Origin: Tillus elongatus
Lineage: Eukaryota > Arthropoda > Insecta > Coleoptera > Cleridae
DNA length: 64,000 nt
Reading direction: 5' to 3'
Assembly: GCA_964006375.1 (NCBI GenBank)
Contig: OZ023264.1
Span: forward strand, 170,970,295-171,034,294
Shown: in pieces, positions 53,573 to 64,000 of the stretch
Layout: every line of letters begins with the position of its first letter
Numbering within the stretch: position 1 is the stretch's first letter
Notes under the pieces: generated by a model
Told to the model about the DNA's origin: nothing
The model's input: only the letters and a program-made list of their open reading frames with translations
Databases searched by the model: none
Made by a program: the position numbers and the translations under genes

Positions 53573-55924
53573 TATAAAAATCAAAGTGACCCTCGATATG
53601 AGTTTTAGGGGGTTCGCCCTCATTATGGAATTTGTTTTTTAAAAGTCGAGATCTCCCCATTTGTGAATTTTTTAACGAAAGTTCATAAAAAAGACCATGA
53701 TTGAGAATGAAAGCAGCTTCAAAATTATGTGTCAGTCAAGTCGTCTTTCCATTAATTTTTTTTTGAAGAGGTCTGAAAACTGAACCCGGGAGGATTCTAG
53801 GGCCTCTAATTCGTGCCCACTTTTTCGGAAATACGAAAGTCGTTACCTACGTAAAAAAACGTCTTCATGAAAATTCGCTAACAATGTAAAAGTAAATTTT
53901 TGTCTCAATCTTCGGTATCTAGAAGGCAAAGTATTGACGCAAATTCTTATATTGCTATACAATTTTGCGTCATACTCTGTCGTATATTTGAACTGTGTAC
54001 GTAGCCGTTTATGCCGCAATTTGGTTAGTTGTTCCTCTGGTATTGTTATAAAGGCCTTTAATACACAATTGTTTGGGAACTGTTTGAATGATACTGCGTG
54101 GAAATTCAGTAATTATTGTTTCCTAGATTTCTGAACACAACAGCGTAGTGCTTAAGGTTATCGCAAAATCGATGTTAATGAAGTTTGATAAAGTAGACAT
54201 TGTTCTGTTGCGTAGAGTTTGTATCAAATGAGATATTGCGGAATAACAACATTTCTACCTACAAACTAATTAGGAGGTAGCTAAGTCTATTTTAGTAGTT
54301 AATCTAGAAGTCATTAATGCTTCAATCTGTATCTAATGAAATAATACAATATACCTACCTAGTACAATCGACTCTAATTTACATTAATTAAATCAATCTT
54401 CTCTCTTGTTTGGAGCGTGCCTATTTGTAATTATTATCGTCTATCAACGTGACGTGTTTCAAAATCACATTGAAAAAAATATATAGTCATCAGAGTCTAA
54501 GAGCGACGTCACCTTGACTTCGCAGCTGTGACTCTTTCTCGTCAAATATCTTTTTATTTCGTTGTAGCGTTCGCATTCCATTACCCATTCCCAACTAACA
54601 AAAATGTTCTATAATTTTTAAATAATAGTGCAAATTTGTTGTGTTACTGTTATATTACTGCTCTTCGAAAGCAGTTGTGTTCCATTAAGACTGCCAAGGT
54701 GAGTATTTAGCTTCTCGCAGCAAAATGCTTCTTTAAATTTATTGTTAGAATGTTCTTAGAGAATTATAAAATATTTTAAAGATTTCGTTTTACATTGTTT
54801 TGTAAACGTCTATACAACAATGGTTATAGAATATATTAGCTTACAGAACAAAATTGTTCTGTAATGGCTTTATAACAACGATCTTCCAAACAGATGTGTC
54901 AACTTGCAAACACTTATAAAGCTTTTCTTTAAGTGATTATGTGAGCAATTATAAAACAGTTTTGTTAACATTTTCTACGATACAATATAGATGCAAATAG
55001 CATAGTCTACTTGAACGCAGGTGTTAAAAAACTATTTTATTGTTTGATGGAACGCCACTGTAATAGAACACTTAGAAAACAATTATAGTACAAAATTATT
55101 CCTTTGCATAAAAGTGCGTTCGCTGGGATCTTTATAAAACATATTATAGCTTTTGTAAGAAACACCGTTTTATATACTTTTTATTTCGTGGCAAGTTGTG
55201 TATTCTGTAGCGTGTAATTTCTAAACATGTCCAATTTGCAATCAATCAATAAATAGAAACAGGTAAAAAGAAGCGGTGCTTTTCGAAGGAAAGTCAATAA
55301 ATATAACAATATTTTAGAAAGTAGCAAATTTGTTAGTAAACATGTTAGTAGTGTTTTACATAGTAAGCAGCACAACAAACAACAATTTGGGTTTGAGGTT
55401 GAGTCACATTGCTACTACATTTATGTTGCATAAATATCGCAGCTAACGCGAGTTTAGCACTAAACTGATATGTAAGTGTTGCCGAAAATGCTTTTATAGA
55501 ACTATTAAATACATCATATGTGTTATAGAGCTACGCGTAGGTATTTCTCAGTGCAGCAATTGGAAATATATTATTTAAAGCTCTATAAGCGCTGTTTGTG
55601 TAACAATCTGCTTACTGCGCCATTTGAAGCCACACTGACAATATGATTATCAGTTTGCCCAAATATTAGAACACAGGACCGTACTTAGCCATAAATAGTT
55701 GTTAATGGTTAGTTACCCATGATCATGATACAACAAGTAGAGATATTATACCTATGAATTATATGGTTTTCGTGCATGATGTCATGTGGAGTTTTTAATG
55801 GGGACAGTTGAACGTATCGTCTCTTGTCTTCCTCTAAACATGCGACTAACGTGTTAACGAGATTCGGAAACCGTCGTTTATTAGATTTAGAAATTTATTT
55901 CAATAATTTTTGTGTGTACACACG
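53573..55924. other. Unassigned AT-rich DNA; TTATAAAAC motif field from 54.6 kb
   Basis: No gene. 53610-53890 holds diverged GAATTTTC/TTCATAAA module pieces. From about 54.6 kb, short TTATAAAAC / GTTTTATAA-like strings recur (for example 54948, 55131, 55491 and 55580). Confidence 0.4.
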
Positions 55925-56115
55925 CAAAGTATTATTATTTTTTGGTAACGGCGTAAAAGGTCTCAAAACATATGGAAAACTTGATTCTGGAACGAATTTT
56001 TTTTGTCTGTCGGTCTCTCGTTCGGTCGGTCTCTCTGTTAATAGGTGCAATAACTTTCGAACGAAGTGATGGATCATCTTCAAAATTGGCACCCGACAAA
56101 GAACGCTTCGAATTG
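55925..56115. repeat. TGTCTGTCGGTC-containing dispersed repeat, copy 2
   Basis: Partner of 7765-7940: CATATGGAAAACTTGATTC, GGAACGAATTTTTTTTGTCT, GTCGGTC repeats, GCAATAACTTTCGAACGAA, then ATCTTCAAAATTGG. Confidence 0.55.
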
Positions 56116-57744
56116 TTTTTAGGCAAGATCACTTCAGGGGTAGGGGATAAATAAGTGGTGAATTGGTGGAAATTGTCATTTTTTCAATAAAACTCTGGCA
56201 ATACAACGTTTCAAAAGTTTATGGGTACAGAAATACAAATATTTTCTTTGTGGTTAACTCATGGGCCCTAAATTCATTCAATGAGTATGTCTTTTTAAAG
56301 AGAATAAATTATCACTGCTATGTGGAAGTCATGATTCAATTTGTAGCACTATGTAACTTATACCAAAAAATAAACTTATTAGCTCAAATCTTTCGAAGGT
56401 TATTGTGTTTCCAAAATCATTCTGCGCACATACATATCCTCACACACGCACGTGCACGCATTAAGATCCGAAATTATTTTCTGACTTAAAATTAATTAAA
56501 GTGAAGAAACTGGCTTTGTTATTATTGACTGCAGGGGATTATACTAAAATGAAAATATCAAAATATAGTAATAATGTAAAGCTTACATAGTAAGTTGACA
56601 AATATCGGTGGCGCTAGTTTACTTGTACTGTAAAAGCCAAACTTTAAAATTGACAATAAAAGTCAATGCCAAGCCTACTTTATTTTTGTTTAAATACGTC
56701 TCTGTTCATATTACAGGTTTTAATATATCGTCTGTTTTGTAGCAATGTCTTAAGAGATAAAATAGTTCTGTAATGGTTGCAATCGTGATAAAAGTGATTT
56801 ATAAAGCAGACGCCATGTTTTTACGCAATTCCTGTATTTGTTTAGTAGCCATCTTGAACGAAAAAAAAAATCAATTAATAAATATAGAAATATTTGTGAT
56901 CTGACAATTTTTACAATATATTATGAATATAAAACATGCGAAATGTGTAACAGAATGGGTTTAGGTCAATAAAATGAAAAAAAAGAACGAAAAATTCAAT
57001 TTCGAGTTGATTTTTACAAATTAAAGAAATATTCGTTATTACGAGGTCCCTTTAAAATTTATCGTATATGTAGCATATTTTACACAGAAAATTTTTCTTC
57101 GCAGGTGAAATCCATCTTACTGGTAGCCAAAAGGAGACTTTTTGAGTTTAATTTTCACACCGTACTAACATTATTTCTTACGCCATCATATTTTAGTACT
57201 TATATTACTTTCATAATATTAGAGAACAATTTTACGATAAAATAGTTGCAACAAAAACATTTAAAATACATATCACTCTTATAGGTATTGCAGTATGCAA
57301 CAAAAAGTTGAAAAGGTGACTATAAAGAAATTCTAATAAAACATATTTTATAGCAACTCTATTAAGACTCTATAACTGGCACCATGGTGAATGATTTTTA
57401 GTTTTATTATTGTTCCTTATAAAACTGTTTTATAAGTATCGTATATCATATTCTTTTACAGCTCAGTAAACATTTCTAAAACTATTCTATAACACCATAC
57501 ACATCCCTTATAAAATAAACTAAAGAACTAAAGTGTTGTATAAACTTGCGCCCATTTTGTGTTTATAAGCGTTGTTTAAACGTTACCAAAAAGTTTATAG
57601 GAACAGTCATGTTTTATAAATACTGTTTTATAAACGTTCTTATGACTACAATATAACATCAAGCTGCTGGTTGGGATTGATCAGTCGTGTGGGATCTATA
57701 TTTATCTATTAATTTATTAATTTGTTTCTTATAATTATACAAAA
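56116..57744. other. Unassigned AT-rich DNA; TTATAAAAC motif field
   Basis: No gene. 57.34-57.66 kb has the densest cluster of TTATAAAAC half-sites, including the near-perfect palindrome CTTATAAAACTGTTTTATAAG (20 of its 21 bases pair) at about 57418. Confidence 0.4.
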
Positions 57745-58130
57745 AGGTCGCCGCCTAGTTGCGGAACCAAGTAGTATGTTGTCACGCCAGCTCCAAATAA
57801 TACAAAGTGTTAAAAAATAGAGACTGTATACAACCAACTAGCAATTTAATAAATTGTCAGCCCTGGCCCATTTCTACCCTAATATAGGGACAAAGTATGT
57901 AAGGCTAGATGTATTCTCACAACAATTAGAACCGTGGACCGGTTTCGCTCTCATTAGAGATCGTCAGTACGGCATACTAACTGCTGCGAAAATACACTTA
58001 TAAAGTAATACGGCTAAAGTAGCCAGCCTTTCAACACTAAGTGAGTGGTGAGCGGGTCGCCACCTAGTTGCGGAACCAAGTAGTATGTTGTCGGGCCAGC
58101 TCCAAATAACACAAAGTGTTAAAAAATAGG
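57745..58130 (-). mobile_element. Retrozyme-like locus 2
   Basis: One full unit and the start of a second, spaced 309 bp (AAGTAG block ends at 57774 and 58083). They are homologous to the array at 16.9-18.1 kb across the unit (CCTAGTTGCGGAACCAAGTA, TAATATAGGGACAAAGTATG, CACTAAGTGAGTGG). A second locus 40 kb away shows that this is a dispersed mobile unit, not a local satellite. Confidence 0.8.
57931..57973 (-). ncRNA. Hammerhead ribozyme, locus 2
   Basis: Core CTGACGA and GAAA intact, stem III ACCGGT and GTC intact. Stem II has lost its closing G-C pair (G to T) but keeps CTCT/AGAG. Stem I GCCGTA faces CACGGT with one mismatch. Confidence 0.68.
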
Positions 58131-58394
58131 AAATCATTCAACACAAGAAGGAAATAGGTCTTAAAACATCCAAGCTACTAAGTGTATGTCTTATAAACAA
58201 GATTGTTCTACAAGTACATTTTTAATATTGTTATTTTTTTTTCATTGTCAAAAATCATTGAATATGTTTACATTTATAAATCTTGGACGTGTGATGTATA
58301 ATAACATAATTTAAAAGAGTTGATCCAGAAGAGTTTGACAATGCTAAGCCACATTCAGTAAAATTTTGACCCGACAAAAGTAAATTTGTATATA

Positions 58395-58398
<4 letters not shown>

Positions 58399-58480
<82 letters not shown>
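58399..58480. repeat. (TA)n microsatellite
   Basis: Pure TA tract of 82 bp. Confidence 0.97.
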
Positions 58481-58481
<1 letters not shown>

Positions 58482-58695
58482 CAAAACTCTCTAGTATATT
58501 GCACTTACTGCTACCCGACTTTTGTTTATAACCACAGTCCAGCAGCTTCTATTCTCTTCATGTCCTGCTTAGTCAAAGTCTAACTTCTTGCTCATAGACT
58601 AGATAGATAAAGGTCTATAGGGCAATAGATTAGATACCTTGACTCAGCGGGATCTAAGAAATTATGAGCTTCTGAAATCCGGATATGGAAAAAAG

Positions 58696-58745
58696 CAAGG
58701 ACGCAGTAAGTGCGTTATAGTAGCGAATTTTGTTTTGAAATACTG
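58696..58745 (+). repeat. Detached GGACGCAG-type terminus
   Basis: AAGGACGCAGTAAGTGCGTT, then ATAGTAGCGAATTTTG: the left terminus of the MITE/(TA)n family without its interior. Confidence 0.7.
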
Positions 58746-58866
58746 GACGCAAATTACCTTGATACTTATTTATGTTAAATTTAGTTTATGCATAATGAAT
58801 GGATAACCTCAAACGTCATCCATTTCTCTGCACACACATTTGAGTAGTTTATATACACACACCAAC

Positions 58867-58998
<132 letters not shown>

Positions 58999-59315
58999 AT
59001 ACACGCTGGCCCATTGAAAACGAGCCGGCAGCCATAACTGCTAGGAAAATATTTTGTTGAAAAAAAAAACCTGAAACAGCTCAAGTTTGCTTTTGAGGGG
59101 GACAACTTTAGACGCGAAAAGTATAACACAAACTTTACCCTCCTAAGCAGGGGTGTCATCCCTCAAACTTTTTCTGATAGCACGTTGAAAAGAGCCTTTG
59201 ATTTCCTATATGTTGCTTTGTTATTTTTGAAATTCAGTCTACTCGTTTAGAAGATATGGATTTTGAAATATCACTAATGCATTTCCCTGGAAATTCTTAA
59301 TGCAGGAGAACAGTA

Positions 59316-60473
59316 TTTTTTATATTTCAACAACACACCATGAGGGCTTACAGCCTAAATACTATCGTACCGTGGGTGTCGACAAGGAGGAAAGAGGCAA
59401 CTTGCTAATTCTGGACTTAAAGTATTGAGGTTCGTAGGAGAATGAATAACATGTGCCGGCAAGGAATTCCACAACTTGGAAGTCTTCGGAACACAAGAGC
59501 GGGCATAACAAGATGCTCTATGCCTGGTGACCTGTACAGTAAAAGGGTGCATTCGCTCTGTTCCCCTGGTAGATCTGTTGGGGGCAGCAGGTGAAGGAAC
59601 CATGGAAGAAAGCTCATCTGAGCAGTGCTCGTGCAGATATCTATAAAAGAGAGAGAGAGGTCACCAACAGCACGTCGGTCGGCAAGGGAGGGCAGCCTTT
59701 GGGTGAAGGTAGGGTCACCGCTGAATGGAGTCCAGGCTAGAGGGTGTAGAAGCGGCAGCTCCCAGATGTGGGAGCAGTATTCGAGGTTTGGTCTTATTTG
59801 TGAAGTATATAAGGTATAGAGATTAGCTGGTGAAAAGTATTTGCGAGCCCAGAGGAGAAAAGCTAATTTCTTAGCAGCCGTTTCTGCAATTCATGTGACA
59901 TGTTGGTACCAATTGAGATTTCGATCCACAGAAGTGCCAACAAGTGAAAAGGACTCATTACTTTGAATAACTTGGTTGTTCATTGCGATGGGTCTAGGGC
60001 TGGTGTATCTCTTATGAGAAAGAAAGCGAGATTTGGTGGTGTTGAATTGTACAAGATTTGTACTTCCCCAGTCTTAAATTTTTTGGAGATACACAGAGAC
60101 AGAACCCTTCATGAGTCTGCGATCCTCATCTAATTGAGCTAAAGATACAGGCTTAGAATATTGTATATTTGAGTGGAGGGTGCTGTCATCCGCGTAACTG
60201 TCAACTGGGTTGTATGTGCTAGAGAGGAGGTCATTGATGTGGAGAAGAAACAAAGTATGGGCTGAAGCTGAACCTTGAGGAACTCCTGCATTGATTGGAT
60301 ACAGTTTAGAGGAATGGCCATCCACAACAGAATTGCTCCGGTTGGAGCGGAAATTTGCTGTCCACGTACAGAGTTTTGATGGTAGTCCATAGGCCGGAAG
60401 TTTATTAAGCAGCGCTGCGTGCCAGACCTGGTCGATTGGATATGTCTAGAGCGACAATCTGGGATTTGGAATT
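59316..60473 (-). pseudogene. LINE family A copy 4, nested in DD41D element
   Basis: Minus strand from 60473 to a poly(A) at about 59316-59326. It contains the DQVWHAALLNKLPAYG region at about 60400-60430, VPQGSASAHTLFLLHINDLL, the intact YADDS at about 60184-60199, and the C-terminal RHRASCYARSCVPKTSKLWN region. The 3' end GTGTTGTTGAAATATAAAAA matches copies 1 and 3. 5'-truncated; multiple frameshifts. At 60473 the sequence switches within a few bases to transposase. Confidence 0.85.
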
Positions 60474-60868
60474 ATTGCAAGACTTGGTTTACCCTATGCT
60501 AACTGACGTTGTTGAGAACGAGGAGAGATATTCGGAACAATATATATTTTATCAACAAGATGGCACTCCACCGGATTATGCCGTTACTGTTAGGGAGTTC
60601 TTCGATAGTCAGTTTTCCTGTCAATAGACAGGTCAAAGAGGTGCTGTAGAGTGGCCAGCCCGGTCTCCAGACCTGTCCCCTGTAGACTTTTTGTGGAGGC
60701 ATTTAAAGGCAAACTCTTATGCTACCGAGTGCGATTAATTGGAAGAGATACGACAGCTAATTATTGATAAATTCCGAAGAATTACTCCTGGAATGCTTCC
60801 AAAAATTTATACAATTGTATGGAAGTTGGTGGTGCTCAATTTTAACATTTATTGGATTAAATTTTAAT
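60474..60868 (+). pseudogene. DD41D transposase, C-terminal half
   Basis: Reads LELLQDLVYPMLTDVVENEE, then FYQQDGTPPDYAVTVREFFD (second catalytic Asp), a stop at 60625, then RGAVEWPARSPDLSPVDF (third Asp, again 41 residues on). It continues through EEIRQLIIDKFRRITPGMLP and ends near CMEVGGAQF with a stop where the family usually has EHLL. The sequence differs at many positions from the 52 and 63 kb copies, so this is a separate lineage. The N-terminal half and first Asp are missing. Confidence 0.83.
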
Positions 60869-61110
60869 TCGTTGATATGTTGGTTTGTTGGCTTAATAGT
60901 ATGATAGGTCATCATTATTTTCAACATTTACTTCAATACTTTTTGCTGAGTTTTTAAGTGAAATTATTTATTTTTTTAATTTCTCTGGAAATTCATTAGT
61001 GGTATTTAAAAACCCCATACCTTCTGAACGAATAGACCGAATTTCAAAAATAAAAAAGCAATGTACAGGGAATCAAAAGCTCGCTTCAACAAGCTGTCAC
61101 ATGACACTTT

Positions 61111-61965
61111 AGAGAAAATTTACTTAAAAGAGGTCATAATTTAGAGATGTTAGTCGCCCTGGCGACAAAATAAAAAATCAATAGTGAGAAAGCCACATTT
61201 AAGTACATATTTCCTAGGCTTACAATCACAGACGCTTTAATCATCACATTAGTTGACAATCTTAACAAGGTGTGTCTTATCTGTTGAGACACTGAAACCT
61301 TCAATTTACTTTCTTGATCTGATTTGCGTCAACAGTGAATTCTCAAGTTCACATCAAAGCAGGCAATTACCTCTTTGTCTAAAGCGTTGCTGGAGTGTGA
61401 AATGTAACTCCCTAGGTACAAAGCAGCTCGACAACTAAATTACAACTGTTTAATGACATTCCATCTACCTACCTACCTACTATATTACAATTGCCCTGCG
61501 ACCGGCCTTTAACACTTTTAACTATTTTCTAATTTAATTCCTATCTCGTGTGTGCCGGAAGTGGGTACCATTTCTCGTCTGGATCGAATCAAAGAGAAGG
61601 ATTAATTGACTTTAAAAAGGATTAAAAGAAACAGGATTCAATTTATTGAATACTGGGCCTGGGCCCCTTGAATTAGTGCGATATTGCCACTTTTAGCATT
61701 CATTAACTGCGCTAAATTTGTTCTGTGTTGGAGACATGCGATATCCAATAATACAATTACGACGAAACTAATTAGAAGGGATTCTTTGTGCTGTCTTTTT
61801 TCCTAAAAATTGCATAATTTTAGTGCAACGATAGATAAGGTCTATGGTTGTAATATGAGAGAGGAATAAACTGCTAATTGAGTTTCTAACTGATATTGTT
61901 TGGAATCGAAACTGAAGACTAAAAGCTCCAACGTGTAGATATACTTTTATTCGTGTTGTAGATAA
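61111..61965. other. Unassigned AT-rich DNA
   Basis: No gene or element recognised. Confidence 0.4.

Positions 61966-64000
<2,035 letters not shown>

Larger units (their letters stand above)
59002..61110 (+). mobile_element. Second DD41D lineage, interrupted by LINE A
   Basis: The left end CACGCTGGCCCATTGAAAAC follows TA at 59000-59001. Inner inverted repeats pair about 59160-59305 with about 60975-61105 (TTTCCCTGGAAATTC against ATTTCTCTGGAAATTC; CTACTCGTTTAGAAGATATG against CATACCTTCTGAACGAATAG; GAGCCTTTGATTTCCTATAT against GGGAATCAAAAGCTC). The interior keeps only the second half of the transposase; a LINE A copy replaces the first half. The outer right end is not clear. Confidence 0.8.

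Overview
Animal, almost certainly insect, repeat-rich nuclear DNA. The support is indirect: a tRNA-derived SINE, APE-type and RTE LINEs, Penelope-like elements (PLEs) with GIY-YIG endonuclease, DD41D Tc1/mariner transposons, hAT-like insertions, and hammerhead-ribozyme tandem repeats like animal retrozymes. The species cannot be named from this window. I recognise no host protein-coding exon, rRNA or functional tRNA gene. Every coding signal I trust is a decayed transposable element (TE). At least 24 long (TA)n tracts, about 2.7 kb in total, punctuate the sequence.

Layout. 0-10 kb: AT-rich DNA with (TA)n tracts, the 3' end of a LINE (2.6-3.1 kb), two copies of a ~500 bp repeat that includes the GGACGCAG-ended MITE, and the 3' end of a DD41D transposon (8.7-9.3 kb). 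10-14.3 kb: a SINE with 12-bp target-site duplications (TSDs), then a 2.6 kb foldback element made of ~290 bp repeats, inserted at a TA inside the MITE. 14.8-18.1 kb: a hairpin element and a 320-bp tandem array carrying hammerhead ribozymes, itself hit by a hAT MITE. 19.2-27.3 kb: a LINE (family A), a hAT-like element with a (TA)n-bearing element nested in it, a partial second foldback copy, a seven-unit 254-bp satellite derived from a LINE 3' coding end, and another (TA)n element.

27.6-38.2 kb: two copies of a composite repeat with tRNA-like boxes (one hit by a PLE hairpin with a hammerhead), a 120-bp tandem repeat, a LINE with RNase H bounded by 14-bp TSDs (family B), an RTE LINE, and a second SINE. 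38.9-41.7 kb: PLE remnants on both strands, one with a hammerhead downstream of its GIY-YIG domain. 44.6-51.8 kb: LINE fragments of families B, A and C. 51.9-53.6 kb: a DD41D element with ~230 bp inverted repeats. 54.6-57.7 kb: mostly unassigned, rich in TTATAAAAC-like half-palindromes. 57.7-58.1 kb: a second retrozyme-like locus. 59.0-61.1 kb: a second DD41D lineage interrupted by LINE A. 62-64 kb: a (TA)n element and a DD41D copy cut by the window edge.

The parts interact as layers of insertion. TA-target transposons abut (TA)n tracts in at least five places. Several non-autonomous elements share one terminal sequence. Hammerhead ribozymes occur both in the PLE remnants and in the 320-bp arrays, consistent with the proposed PLE-retrozyme partnership.
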